A stretch of 64,000 bases of DNA from JBAXPV01 sp037132075 (GCA_037132075.1 JBAXPV010000006.1:62001-126000); one strand, 5' to 3'. Positions 35,517-44,558 are shown, counted from the stretch's first letter. Notes: generated by a model not told the origin, from the letters alone. Numbers and translations: made by a program.

Positions 35517-36446
35517 ATGCTCGTAAGCTCCAAATGCTCCTTTACATTTTTCGTTTTCTTACTTATCTTTTCCCGAGCCTTTGCCCAGCAGGGGCTTGAA
35601 ATTAAGACAGAAGAAGATATCCAGAAAAACATCAATGTTGTCTGTTATAATAACGAAAGTTGTGATTATCTGGCTTTGTTCGACTGGAAGCGCACTCCAT
35701 TTGTACCAAAAGAACATGGAAGAGTTACGGTTCATCCTGGTAAAAATTTAATATTCAGTTTGCCAGGCATATATGCAAAAGTATTTTATGATAGGAATGT
35801 ATCATTGGATCTACTAACGGGTTTCTATATAAAGGGGAGAATGAACACCCAAGTCAATGATAAAATAATTTATTTGATGCCTGTAAAAGGCAGTAGCATC
35901 CTTGTTTCCAGGACTGCCAACCTGGATTCCCTTATTTTAAATAAGGCTTATTCAGATTGGTACAGTCTTGAATTTCATGTAAAAGAAGGGGATACCGTTT
36001 TTGCCTCCAGGGCTGGCGTTGTTTGTGATGTCAATTATGGCGATAAAATCAGGGACGCATATGCTGTTTACACAAATACTTCAACCAATGTTGAAGTATT
36101 TCATAAAGATGGGTCTTTTGCCAACTATAATTTATTGAAAAAGGACACTATTTTCGTGAAGAAAGGGCAAAGGATTCGTCCCGGAGACCCAATTGGATTG
36201 GTGGACCGGACATACAATATTTCAAGTTTATTATTCACGATATATTACCTGGATATTTCCAACGTTAATTTTTCGGAACCACTTTTCCCTCAAAAGTGGT
36301 ATCATTCCCTCACGCCTGGAATATTTACTGAAGCCGGGATCATCACTGATTTCACCCAAAGCCGGGAATGTACGTCTTCATTTCCCTTTGATCTGATGTG
36401 CCAGGAGCTTAGCAAAAAAGAGAAAAGGAAATTGGAGGGGAAATGA
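35517..36446 (+). CDS. Secreted M23/LytM-fold protein, probably non-catalytic
   Basis: A 309-residue secreted protein (signal MLVSSKCSFTFFVFLLIFSRAFAQ). The middle to C-terminal part looks like the LytM/M23 peptidase fold: LEFHVKEGDTVFASRAGVVCDV, YTNTSTNVEVFHKDGSFANY, then VKKGQRIRPGDPIGLV. In active M23 enzymes a His-x(3)-Asp motif and a later His-x-His coordinate zinc. Here the usual YxHL segment is YNLL, and the HxH pair was not found, so the metal site appears lost. Such inactive LytM proteins regulate amidases or bind peptidoglycan. It stands alone, divergent from the hmgA operon. Confidence 0.7.
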   Translation: MLVSSKCSFTFFVFLLIFSRAFAQQGLEIKTEEDIQKNINVVCYNNESCDYLALFDWKRTPFVPKEHGRVTVHPGKNLIFSLPGIYAKVFYDRNVSLDLLTGFYIKGRMNTQVNDKIIYLMPVKGSSILVSRTANLDSLILNKAYSDWYSLEFHVKEGDTVFASRAGVVCDVNYGDKIRDAYAVYTNTSTNVEVFHKDGSFANYNLLKKDTIFVKKGQRIRPGDPIGLVDRTYNISSLLFTIYYLDISNVNFSEPLFPQKWYHSLTPGIFTEAGIITDFTQSRECTSSFPFDLMCQELSKKEKRKLEGK

Positions 36447-36484
36447 CAATTAAGGAAAGAAAAATATTTGGGATAAGTTATGGA

Positions 36485-36741
36485 TTTTCCTAAAATAATG
36501 TACCAATTTTCAATAACGACAAAGTTCGTAATAATCCGGGCACCGGTACTTTTCCCTTTCCCTTTAGCAGCAATGGCAATACGGATTTTGTGACAATTTT
36601 TCCCAATAGGGGTGCCATGTTCCGGGTTTTGTTTTAAGTCCTGTACCAGATTAAAAAGTTCTTGTTTCAAAGAAGCATATCTTTTAGTCAGCCGTTTGGC
36701 TTGCATCTCAAAACAGAGATTGATTTTACCTTATAACTCAT
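36485..36741 (-). pseudogene. Frameshifted RelE/ParE-like toxin remnant
   Basis: Reading the minus strand from ATG at 36741 gives MSYKVKSISV, then the frame breaks. After adding one base in the T-run near 36713 it resumes as QAKRLTKRYASLKQELFNL, then TPIGKNCHKIRIAIAAKGKGKS and GARIITNFVVI, the pattern of a small RelE/ParE-type toxin in Bacteroidetes. The expected end of the toxin (a Y-D-K-S-E type tail) is not present; the frame runs on into unrelated sequence and over the neighbouring gene. So the toxin has an N-terminal frameshift and probably a damaged C-terminus. Its start overlaps the antitoxin stop by 11 bases, as in functional pairs. Confidence 0.75.
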
Positions 36742-36935
36742 CTAAGAAATCTTCTGCATTACGAGTTTTTTTTGCCTACCCTGATCAGTTTCATTTCTTC
36801 AACAGCTTCCTTTCATTCTTCCATCAACAAGGTCTTGGCATCGGTTAATGGCTTGGCTTTTACATAAGAAATACTGTTTAAAACTTCCATTAATGAAGCC
36901 GCTTTATTATCAGGTATTTCAAGTAGTACTTCCAT
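36731..36935 (-). pseudogene. Antitoxin remnant with nonsense codon and frameshift
   Basis: From ATG at 36935 the minus strand reads MEVLLEIPDNKAASLMEVLN, then SYVKAKPLTDAKTLLMEE, then an in-frame TGA, then KEAVEEMKLIRVGKK. In a run of eight A near 36770 the frame slips; removing one A restores TRNAEDFLDEL and a stop at 36731-36733. This is the form of the small antitoxins that precede RelE/ParE-like toxins in Bacteroidetes. Two independent lesions show the gene is dead. Confidence 0.75.
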
Positions 36936-37005
36936 TTTGATAATTAGTTTTATGTACTCGTTTTTTTGAGTTCAATACCAATATAGACTTAATATCCTGA
37001 TTCTC

Positions 37006-39171
37006 CTATTGAATAAGCGTCATTTCTTTCACCAAATGCCCGGCTCCCGCATATTTATCGATCACCCAAAGGCAATAGCGTATGTCGAGCGTGATGTTAC
37101 GGCATTGGTCGGGATCATAAGCCAGGTCGCTCATCGTGCCTTCCCAGCATCGGTCGAAGTTCAGGCCAATCAGTTGTCCTGAAGCATTCAGGACAGGACT
37201 TCCTGAATTCCCTCCCGAGGTGTGCATGTTGGCGATAAAGCAGGTATGTAAACTGCCGTCTTTGTCGGCATATGGACCATAGTCCTTCTTCGCATAGAGT
37301 GCTTTTATTTTGGGTTCTACTTTGTAGTCATAGATGGTAGAATCTTCTTTCTGAATCACCCCATCGAGGGTGGTGAAATAGTTAAACCCAATGCCATCAG
37401 CAGGTTTGTAGCTGTCGACCTTGCCGTAAGCCAGGCGCAGTGTTGAGTTTGCATCCGGGTAAAAGTTCTTTCCAGGCAGCATTTCCATCAGCCCTTGCAT
37501 GTAAATCCTTTGCATACTGTCAAGCCTGGCACGGAATACAACCAATCCGGGCTGGACCTTTTTCCCTGCCTCGGCGATGCTAGCCGACAGTGAATATCCA
37601 GGGTCTTTTATGAGTTTCTTATAGTCAGATTGCCTGTAGTGATCCAGGAAATCCTGCATCTTCTTTTCCTGTGAAAACATCGTCTTGTCAAAGATCTCCC
37701 TGGAGTAATCTGCCGGATCACGGGTGAACCGGCCATTCTTGTAAAAACGGTCAAAGGCATCAGGACAGAGCGTCCCACCCACATTACCTGCATATTCTCC
37801 AAGTAAAAAGGGTGCGATTTCCTGGTCGATGCCCACTTGATAGTCTTTGTAAAATCCGGCCAGGCCATCCCGAAGGCCTTTCACCGTTTTTTCAATCTCT
37901 GCTTTATCCGCATTTTTCTGCCTGCATAGCTCTACAAGGGGGTTAAACCTTTGGGCAAAGCGAACCATTTCAATGCCCATACCGGCTTCCTGGTAATAGA
38001 TCAGGGCATTATTCAATGGGATCATTTCCTTATACGTTGATTCAAAAGCATCCAGTAATTTTCCATATTTGGCTTTTCTTTTGGGCGTTGTAAAGGCCCA
38101 GGTCTGGAAATCCAATTCCAGTTCTTTCTTCTTGCTGATGGTGTTAAGACGTTTGATGCCATGGCTTTCACCCTGCCATTTCTTCCAGGCATTGGCAATG
38201 GTCGCTGCCTTGGCAGAATATTCTATCCTCACGCCCCGGTCGAGGCTCATGTGGGCTTTAATGACCTCCAGGCGTTTGTCACGAAGTTTTATTTTTATCG
38301 GGTTCTCCATTTCCGTGATCAGGCTGACACCCATAGAAGGCAGGTATTCCTGGGTCCGGCCGGGGTAGCCGTAAATCATCGTGAAGTCGTTTGGCTTATA
38401 ACCCTTTAGTGAGACAGGCAAATGATACTTAGGCTCATAAGGGACATTGTCTTTGGAATAATCCGAAGGCTTGCCATCTTTTCCCACATAGATTCGGAAT
38501 ACACTGAAGTCACCTGTATGCCTGGGCCAAACCCAGTTGTCAGTGTCTCCACCGAATTTTCCAACACTTGAGGGTGGTGCACCCACCAGGCGGATGTCTT
38601 TAAAGATCTCAACCACGAAGAGATAATAAGCATTCCCTCCGTAAAAAGGCCTGACGCGGGCTTCGTAAGAATTGCCCTGTTTGGCTTCTTTCGTGATTTT
38701 TGTGATGTTAAGCTGTAACAGGCTGTCCCGTCTTTTTTCTGTTAGCTTTGCGTTTATGCCATTCATAACTTTTTCCGTCACATCTTCCATCCGGATCAGG
38801 AGTTCAACGGTAAGTCCTTTGTTGGGTAGTTCTTCTTCAGGGCGCATCGCCCAGAAACCCTGGCTAAGGTAGTCGTGCTCCAGGCTGCTGTGCGATTGAA
38901 TGTTGCTAAACCCACAATGGTGGTTGGTCAGGATGAGACCTTTGGCTGAGACGATTTCGGCCGTGCAGCCTCCTCCGAATTGAACGATGGCGTCTTTCAG
39001 GCTGTTCTTGTTGATGCTGTAAATATCTTCTGCGCTCAGACGCATCCCGAGTTTTTGCATGTCCTGCTCTGTCTTGCCTTTCAGTAACATGGGGATCCAC
39101 AAGCCTTCATCCGCTTGGCTTACAGAAGATATAAGAGAAATCAATATGATCGAAAGGAGGTATCTGTTCAT
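37006..39171 (-). CDS. dpp11: S46 family dipeptidyl peptidase, DPP11-like (Asp/Glu-specific)
   Basis: A 721-residue exported serine peptidase. Signal MNRYLLSIILISLISSVSQA; catalytic His85 in LTNHHCGF; the Asp region WPRHTGDFSVFRIY; nucleophile Ser656 in GGNSGSPVL. S46 enzymes release dipeptides from peptide N-termini in the periplasm. Arg674 in NFDRCWEG occupies the place of Arg673 of Porphyromonas gingivalis DPP11, which sets preference for Asp/Glu at P1, whereas DPP7 has Gly. So acidic-residue preference is predicted. It follows a RidA gene by 3 bases on the same strand and would support amino-acid use by a peptide-consuming organism. Confidence 0.9.
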   Translation of the reverse strand: MNRYLLSIILISLISSVSQADEGLWIPMLLKGKTEQDMQKLGMRLSAEDIYSINKNSLKDAIVQFGGGCTAEIVSAKGLILTNHHCGFSNIQSHSSLEHDYLSQGFWAMRPEEELPNKGLTVELLIRMEDVTEKVMNGINAKLTEKRRDSLLQLNITKITKEAKQGNSYEARVRPFYGGNAYYLFVVEIFKDIRLVGAPPSSVGKFGGDTDNWVWPRHTGDFSVFRIYVGKDGKPSDYSKDNVPYEPKYHLPVSLKGYKPNDFTMIYGYPGRTQEYLPSMGVSLITEMENPIKIKLRDKRLEVIKAHMSLDRGVRIEYSAKAATIANAWKKWQGESHGIKRLNTISKKKELELDFQTWAFTTPKRKAKYGKLLDAFESTYKEMIPLNNALIYYQEAGMGIEMVRFAQRFNPLVELCRQKNADKAEIEKTVKGLRDGLAGFYKDYQVGIDQEIAPFLLGEYAGNVGGTLCPDAFDRFYKNGRFTRDPADYSREIFDKTMFSQEKKMQDFLDHYRQSDYKKLIKDPGYSLSASIAEAGKKVQPGLVVFRARLDSMQRIYMQGLMEMLPGKNFYPDANSTLRLAYGKVDSYKPADGIGFNYFTTLDGVIQKEDSTIYDYKVEPKIKALYAKKDYGPYADKDGSLHTCFIANMHTSGGNSGSPVLNASGQLIGLNFDRCWEGTMSDLAYDPDQCRNITLDIRYCLWVIDKYAGAGHLVKEMTLIQ

Positions 39172-39174
39172 GGG

Positions 39175-39555
39175 CTATTGTTTAGTAGCTATAATTTCAA
39201 TTTCTACGAGTCCGCCCATTGGTAGTCCGGCAGTAGCATAAGCTGCACGGGCAGGAGGCTCACTTCCAAAATATCCAAGGTATACGACATTCATCGCTGC
39301 ATAGTGATTCATGTCGCTCAGCAGGCAAGTGACTTTCACTACATCGTTTTTTGTATAGCCAGCGGCAGTGAGGATCGCGTCAGCATTCTTGAGAACCTGG
39401 CTTGTTTGGGCCGTGATGTCCCCGTCGATCAGCTTGTTGCTTGCAGGGTCAATAGCGATTTGCCCTGAAATAAATAAAAAACCGTTCGCCTCTATTGCCT
39501 GGCTGTAATTGGCGATGCTCTTGGGCGCTGCATCAGTACTAATAATTCGTTTCAT
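39175..39555 (-). CDS. ridA: RidA family enamine/imine deaminase
   Basis: A 126-residue Rid protein that hydrolyses reactive enamine and imine intermediates of amino-acid metabolism. Family marks: YSQAIEANGFLFISGQIAIDP, the middle helix QTSQVLKNADAILTAAGYTKNDVVKVTC taken in parts, and the end with PPARAAYATAGLPMGGLVEIEIIA, which includes the Arg (in PPARAAY) equivalent to the catalytic Arg105 of RidA. It is 3 bases upstream of the DPP11-like gene and so in one operon, suggesting a link to amino-acid breakdown. Confidence 0.95.
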   Translation of the reverse strand: MKRIISTDAAPKSIANYSQAIEANGFLFISGQIAIDPASNKLIDGDITAQTSQVLKNADAILTAAGYTKNDVVKVTCLLSDMNHYAAMNVVYLGYFGSEPPARAAYATAGLPMGGLVEIEIIATKQ

Positions 39556-39585
39556 CCTTCTCGTGTTTCCCGTGGGTAATATGTT

Positions 39586-42045
39586 TTATGACTTCGTATT
39601 ATCGGCCCTTTGCTTCTTTCCCCTCTTCAAATATTGATAATCCAGATAATACAACATTTTCACAGTAAAGATATTCGATTGTGGCGAATTAAAGGTATGG
39701 TGCAAATTGTCGATATAATCCGGAACAGAATAATTCAGCTCTTCTTTGATTGCATTTTTCCAGATAAGATTTAGTTGACTTCCCGGTGCAAACTCCCAGT
39801 TAAACACCAGGTCAACATTAAAGGCATTGAAATTAAAGTCGTTATTGCCAGTAAAATTGGGATTTTCACTTAAGGTCCCATTTGTATTCAGGGAATAATA
39901 ATGATCGTAAATTCCGCTGGAATAATAATGCCTGACTTTCACATTCAATGAAAGGTTGTTTTTAAATAAATAGCGCATGTCCAGCGAGTTTTCAATCACG
40001 GTGACATCCCTGCGTCCAAAGACAGGATTCCCATCCTCGTCCATCGTGGCAAAGCCTTTGTCGTTCGTGTATTTATTCAAATAGGCTTTGTATGTAAAAA
40101 ATAATTTATCATTGACACGCACCCGAGGCGAAAGCAAAATCTCATAGAGGTCAAAGGCATCCTGTTTTGCATAGACGTAAGTAAATTGGCAATCCAGGGC
40201 AAAAGCCTTTCTGTAATCCGAAGAGATGCCGCCAAACAAAGCGGTATACAGTGGTTTTAAATAATAAAGACCTTCCTTTCGGGGCTCATAGAAGTCGTAA
40301 GCCTGCTCCAGGTCAAACTGGGTGCCGCCAAACATTGACAGGTAATGCATATTATTGCCATAGATGTTTAAAATCAGCTGTTTTTTCAGGGTCATCCCAC
40401 TGGTATATTGCCAATAATCCTGGTAATTTAATGTGAAGTTCGACTCCCTGAATCCATTTTTTGGCTCAAACTGTAAGAGTTGCAAGGAAAGCTCATTGTC
40501 AAATTCATTATTTCTTAATGTGATTCCCATGTCATTGGCAGAAAAGTGATCATCAATAAGGGTTTGAGAATAGTAAGCCTGGAAGTTCCCTTTTGATTTA
40601 CCGCCGTTGAAGTTGTATTTCAATCCATTCGTTTTATTCGTGATGGCATGCGTGCTGTCCTTCCCGAATATCTGACTCAGCGCACCACTTGCACCAAGGG
40701 TATAGGTGTTCTTTTTGTTGAAAAGGCTAAATCCGGTCCCTGTGACATTGGCGTTATTATAGCCTTTGTCGCGGGTCACATTTGTATTGATGACATAGAA
40801 TGAGGAATTGTTTTTAAGTGCCTGGTCGAAAACCACGATGTTATAATTACTCCTTGGATCGGTGAGGTATTGCCGGGTTTTTCCGCTTGAGTCGCTAATC
40901 AGCGCGTAGGTGTTTGCGGTAACCGCATTGAAGAGCCCGATAGCCAGGCCTTTGCGAGTTCTTCCGGAGAATTTCGTGGCATTGATCATCGTCGCTGCCA
41001 CCGGGTTGTCTTTCAGGATATCTCCTTCTTTAAGCTGATCAGAGGCCTGGTAATAGTTCAGAGGGATCCGCCCTATGCGGCGTGTATAGAATAGGTTCCC
41101 TTTGCTGAAGAGGTCGAAAGCTTCTTTAAAAAATGGTCGTTGTTCATCATAAATTGTCTCAAAAGCACTCAGGTTTTTTATCTGGTCGTCAGACTGGACC
41201 TGACTGAAATCAGGCAATAGCGTGAGGTCTATGGTAAAGCTCTCGTTCACGCCATATTTAAGATCCATGCCCCCACTGATACTGCTGGAGATGTCATTTT
41301 TCGAAGCGCCTTCGGAAGGCGAACTGCTTATTGTTGATGACAAATAGGGTGTGACTGACAGCCGCAAGGGTGGGACGATATCCTTGACCCCTTCGAGCAC
41401 ACCCCAGTATTTCTGAGGATTGGGGACCCCTTTTTCTTCCAGTGCCCATTGGTCTGTTTCACGATTTCGTCTCACTTCACGAACTAGTTGCATCCCCCAA
41501 TTCTGGATGGGCGTCTTCGGGAAGCGAAGCGCACTATAGGGGATTTTCAATTCAGCCGTCCAACCCTTTTCATCGATTCGTACCTTGCTGTCCCATACCG
41601 CATTATAAGTCGCATCAAGCATCCGCTGGTCTCCCTGGACGCCTGAGGCGCTGACGATGAAAATAAAACCATCAAGTTCATTGTCATAAGTGTCGAAAAT
41701 GATGCCAAACTGGTCGCAGTTTAAATCATCATCATCGCGGTTGCCCAACTGGTGCAAGATGGAGTCGGGCGCCTCATCGAACATCCTTGCCGCAATATAA
41801 ATCGCTTCGTCAGTATATACGATTCGTACTTCTGTCGGGTGGGAAGGCGCAACATTATATGTTGGGACAAACTGCGTAAAGTCTATTATTGTAGGGGCAT
41901 TCTGCCAGGCTTCATCCTCCAGCCGACCATCGATTCGTGGTGCCGTTTCAGCGCGGATAGCAATAGCTTTTTTCTCCGGCTTATGTGCAAAAAGTCCCGG
42001 AGGAAGTGTCAATAGTAATACAAGTGCAACGAGAAGTGTTTTCAT
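39586..42045 (-). CDS. DUF5916 outer-membrane protein with CBM9-like N-terminal domain
   Basis: An 819-residue protein with a signal peptide (MKTLLVALVLLLTLPPGLFA). Residues about 25-220 look like a carbohydrate-binding family 9 domain (APRIDGRLEDEAWQNAP, VRIVYTDEAIYIAARMFD, RMLDATYNAVWDSKVRIDEKGWTAELKIPY taken in parts). The rest is the DUF5916 region, beta-strand rich and likely a membrane barrel (LLPDFSQVQSDDQ, FFKEAFDLFSKGN, RRIGRIPL). Members are common in Bacteroidetes and have no proven function; glycan binding or metalloprotein function has been speculated. Its promoter element ends 9 bases before the ATG. Confidence 0.85.
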   Translation of the reverse strand: MKTLLVALVLLLTLPPGLFAHKPEKKAIAIRAETAPRIDGRLEDEAWQNAPTIIDFTQFVPTYNVAPSHPTEVRIVYTDEAIYIAARMFDEAPDSILHQLGNRDDDDLNCDQFGIIFDTYDNELDGFIFIVSASGVQGDQRMLDATYNAVWDSKVRIDEKGWTAELKIPYSALRFPKTPIQNWGMQLVREVRRNRETDQWALEEKGVPNPQKYWGVLEGVKDIVPPLRLSVTPYLSSTISSSPSEGASKNDISSSISGGMDLKYGVNESFTIDLTLLPDFSQVQSDDQIKNLSAFETIYDEQRPFFKEAFDLFSKGNLFYTRRIGRIPLNYYQASDQLKEGDILKDNPVAATMINATKFSGRTRKGLAIGLFNAVTANTYALISDSSGKTRQYLTDPRSNYNIVVFDQALKNNSSFYVINTNVTRDKGYNNANVTGTGFSLFNKKNTYTLGASGALSQIFGKDSTHAITNKTNGLKYNFNGGKSKGNFQAYYSQTLIDDHFSANDMGITLRNNEFDNELSLQLLQFEPKNGFRESNFTLNYQDYWQYTSGMTLKKQLILNIYGNNMHYLSMFGGTQFDLEQAYDFYEPRKEGLYYLKPLYTALFGGISSDYRKAFALDCQFTYVYAKQDAFDLYEILLSPRVRVNDKLFFTYKAYLNKYTNDKGFATMDEDGNPVFGRRDVTVIENSLDMRYLFKNNLSLNVKVRHYYSSGIYDHYYSLNTNGTLSENPNFTGNNDFNFNAFNVDLVFNWEFAPGSQLNLIWKNAIKEELNYSVPDYIDNLHHTFNSPQSNIFTVKMLYYLDYQYLKRGKKQRADNTKS

Positions 42046-42053
42046 AGAAGATG

Positions 42054-42061
42054 CAAAGCTA
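42054..42061 (-). promoter_or_regulatory. -7 promoter element of the DUF5916 gene
   Basis: Minus-strand TAGCTTTG, an exact match to TAnnTTTG, only 8 bases before the start codon at 42045. The mRNA would start at or within a few bases of the ATG. Confidence 0.6.
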
Positions 42062-42117
42062 GGAAATACTTTGCTAAATGGGAAAATGAAGAAGAAGGTT
42101 GACAGACTTCTGGCTTG

Positions 42118-42819
42118 TTAATTGGCTAGTTTTAGTGCTTTCGGGTAAAGGATGTTGTTTTCAAGGTGAACATGAATGTGAAGGTCATCTTCAAACTGCT
42201 GTAAAAGTTTGAATGTCAGCGCATAAGTTGCGCATGCACCCTCAGGTAAGAAATAGCCTGCTGTCATGACATTGATTCTGTCCATCTCGCCGCCGGCAAA
42301 TTCATGCTCTCCCTGCATTCTTTCAATTTCCGAGATAATGACTGCCTTTGCCTGGAATGCCTGCGTGCGGATCACCTCTCTGATTGCAGGGAAGAGAACT
42401 TTTTCTTCATTGTCAAGATGAAGCAATAACTCATCATGGATCTTTGCAAAAGATTGTGCAACAGCAATCAACTCGGGATGGTGCTCCCCGTGTACACTGG
42501 CGATTTTTTGAGTATAGAAGAGCAAGTCGGGCAGGCTTTTTAATACGTATTTATGATGGGTGTTCATGATATAATCACTTAAAAATCCCAATTCCCATTC
42601 GTTGAAGTTATGTGCGGGATCAAGCGCTTCTGCTTCAAGTTTTTTTAATTGGATTTCGATTGTCTCTGGTTTGATGTTTTTTTCATGGCAGGCTTCCATG
42701 AGGCTTTTCTTTCCCCCGCAGCAGAAATCGATTCCTGATTCTTTGAAGATAGACGCAGCTCTGAAGTCAAGAGCTACGATCTCCCCGATACTGATTTCAC
42801 TTGTATTGATTGACATCAT
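42118..42819 (-). CDS. ric: RIC/ScdA/YtfE-type iron-sulfur cluster repair di-iron protein
   Basis: A 233-residue protein of the RIC family, which repairs iron-sulfur clusters after nitric oxide or oxidative damage. The N-terminal ScdA domain has SGIDFCCGGKKSLMEAC, and the hemerythrin-like di-iron domain carries histidines and glutamates in MNTHHKYV, SVHGEHHPEL, LLHLDNEEKVLFPAI and the late HIHVHLENNILYP. All are typical positions. It stands alone, with a -7 element upstream. With the flavin reductase-rubredoxin fusion at 44931 it suggests a nitrosative stress response. Confidence 0.95.
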   Translation of the reverse strand: MMSINTSEISIGEIVALDFRAASIFKESGIDFCCGGKKSLMEACHEKNIKPETIEIQLKKLEAEALDPAHNFNEWELGFLSDYIMNTHHKYVLKSLPDLLFYTQKIASVHGEHHPELIAVAQSFAKIHDELLLHLDNEEKVLFPAIREVIRTQAFQAKAVIISEIERMQGEHEFAGGEMDRINVMTAGYFLPEGACATYALTFKLLQQFEDDLHIHVHLENNILYPKALKLAN

Positions 42820-42844
42820 TTTTTATATTAAAGCATTTTCGGCA

Positions 42845-42852
42845 CAAAAATA
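42845..42852 (-). promoter_or_regulatory. -7 promoter element of ric
   Basis: Minus-strand TATTTTTG, an exact TAnnTTTG match, 25 bases before the start codon at 42819. Confidence 0.5.
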
Positions 42853-42911
42853 CTTAAATATTGGATGATTTTTTGTTTCACACAGATAACAAAGAAAAAA
42901 TCTCACACAAA

Positions 42912-42944
42912 TCACACAGAATCGCTGATATATTTTCTGTGTGA
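42912..42944 (-). terminator. Hairpin downstream of the binding-protein gene
   Basis: TCACACAGAA (42912-42921) pairs with TTCTGTGTGA (42935-42944), 10 bp with a 13-base loop. On the minus strand a run of six T follows a little further on. It sits in a cacaca/ctgtgtg-rich spacer and may be a repeat-derived terminator of the gene at 42975. Confidence 0.45.
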
Positions 42945-42974
42945 ATTCATTCTGTGCCCTCGGTGAGAAAGATC

Positions 42975-44276
42975 CTACGGATAAACAACAGAAATCGTCT
43001 CAAAATAATAAGCCATAGGAGTCCCTGCGATTTTCATGATTGCATAGGGTGTGACCACATTTCCTTGTGCATCGATATTGCAATTTCCGCTGGCCCCTTG
43101 GTAGTCGACTCCACCATGCTGGCAAGCATATTTCATTGATTTCCAACCTAGTGAAGGCATTACGCCTGGGTCGCCGGCGTTGCCGTGAGATACCTGTCGG
43201 ATCCAATAAGCCAATCTGTCGCGAAATGCTTTCATGTCATTGAGGCCCATTTCGGAAAGTGTCTTTTCCAGGGCCATGGCGTAGAGAAAGCCGATATCGT
43301 AGAATTGGGCAGTGTATGAAGAAACAGCTTGCTGATAACGGTTCATCAAATTCGATTGAAAATACTTATAGGGACCTGTAGTCGTGTCGGCTGATGGCAT
43401 TGCCCCAAAATTCCTTGGGTGGCCATTGATTTCGCCGATCATCATCCCCACGGGAGATGAAAAAATAGCAGAAGAATAAAGGGCATCACAGAAAATGAAA
43501 GTCATATTGGCGGGACCGGTATTCCCGTTCAATTGGCTAAGTCTTGTGACAAATTCCTGGTAAGAAGATGGATTGAGCATTGAGATAAAGATTGCCTCCG
43601 GATTTCCAGCCAGTAGTTGGTCGATTTTGGAAGCGTAGGCAGGGTCAGCCAGGGAAAACTTTACCATCGTTTCTGTCCCTGAGCCAAAGGCAGCCTGGAA
43701 TTTTGTGGCTAAGTTCTCGGAATAAACGTCTCCATCTTCAACAGCGATGGCAACACTGTTGATCCCATATTTCGTTGCTTCAACAGTGAGAATGTTTGCT
43801 TCAAATGCATCAGGCGGACACAAACGCTGAAAATAAGGTGAAATTCCGCTGAGAAACTCAGCCGTTGCAGCACCTGCGATGAGTGGGTAGTGATCAGGGA
43901 TTCCGACTTGTTCAATCACTCCTTTGGAGCATGACGAGAAACTTGTTACAAAACCGACCAGGCTTTTTTCAGAAGCAGCTAATTCTTTTGCAGCTGCGGC
44001 TGCGACCAATTCCCTGTCGGCTCCTGCGGAACTTTTAATGACAAGTTCAATTTTGTATCCTTCCCCAACACCGCCTGCCGCATTGATTTCGTCAATCGCA
44101 GTAAGTAATGCCTTTTCACGCAATGGGCCTTTATCCTGGTCCATGGGCAGAATGACACCAAGCTTTAAAGGCTGTAAAGTTTTAGCGGCATCATCTTTTT
44201 TGCAACCGGAGAATAAAACTGTAAGGATAAAAATCCCTGATAATAAAATGTGATTCAGTGTTTTGGGTCTCAACAT
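42975..44276 (-). CDS. Orphan ABC-type substrate-binding lipoprotein (branched-chain amino-acid/urea-type fold)
   Basis: A 433-residue lipoprotein (ILLSGIFILTVLFSGC) with a type I periplasmic-binding fold of the Leu/Ile/Val-binding family: PLKLGVILPMDQDKGPLREKALLTAIDEIN in parts, then GFVTSFSSCSKGVIEQVGIP, PLIAGAATAEFLSG, YFQRLCPPDAFEANIL and NSVAIAVEDGDVYSENLA. The start at 44276 is chosen over ATG 44303 because the lipobox peptide begins there. There is no permease or ATPase gene next to it, so it may act as a receptor or as a loose partner of a transporter elsewhere. Ligand unknown. Confidence 0.85.
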   Translation of the reverse strand: MLRPKTLNHILLSGIFILTVLFSGCKKDDAAKTLQPLKLGVILPMDQDKGPLREKALLTAIDEINAAGGVGEGYKIELVIKSSAGADRELVAAAAAKELAASEKSLVGFVTSFSSCSKGVIEQVGIPDHYPLIAGAATAEFLSGISPYFQRLCPPDAFEANILTVEATKYGINSVAIAVEDGDVYSENLATKFQAAFGSGTETMVKFSLADPAYASKIDQLLAGNPEAIFISMLNPSSYQEFVTRLSQLNGNTGPANMTFIFCDALYSSAIFSSPVGMMIGEINGHPRNFGAMPSADTTTGPYKYFQSNLMNRYQQAVSSYTAQFYDIGFLYAMALEKTLSEMGLNDMKAFRDRLAYWIRQVSHGNAGDPGVMPSLGWKSMKYACQHGGVDYQGASGNCNIDAQGNVVTPYAIMKIAGTPMAYYFETISVVYP

Positions 44277-44558
44277 AAAGAGTGTTTTTTTTATTATCGT
44301 CATTTATTATTGACAATAAGCTTAACCAGCCAGACGATCGTTTCGCCAAGGTCTTTCATATTTCTCTAAGCATTTATTACAGGCAGAACATCCGTTGAAG
44401 GCGATTGCTTTCATATATACAAAGAAAGGGAAAAATGGCGGAAAGCTGAAATGAAAAATCGAGTGCAGAAACCTTCTTGCCTTTTGGCAATCTGGCAGTC
44501 TTGAACCTGATTTTGTGGGGGGGAGATCAATTTGATTATAAAAATGCTAAAGATTTTT
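44277..44558. other. Intergenic region with a possible 30-residue reading frame
   Basis: A minus-strand frame from ATG 44414 to stop 44322 encodes about 30 residues with CSACNKC. No recognised family, no consensus promoter and no conservation evidence, so it is not called as a gene. Otherwise nothing stands out before the tRNA promoter. Confidence 0.3.

Noticed and set aside
36302..36706. Intact 134-residue RelE-like toxin
   Set aside because: The true toxin start is at 36741 in another frame; this frame begins mid-gene and runs into the M23-like gene, so the toxin is a broken gene, not a complete one.
44322..44414. Small CSACNKC protein gene
   Set aside because: Only 30 residues, no consensus promoter and no recognisable family; kept as an observation only.
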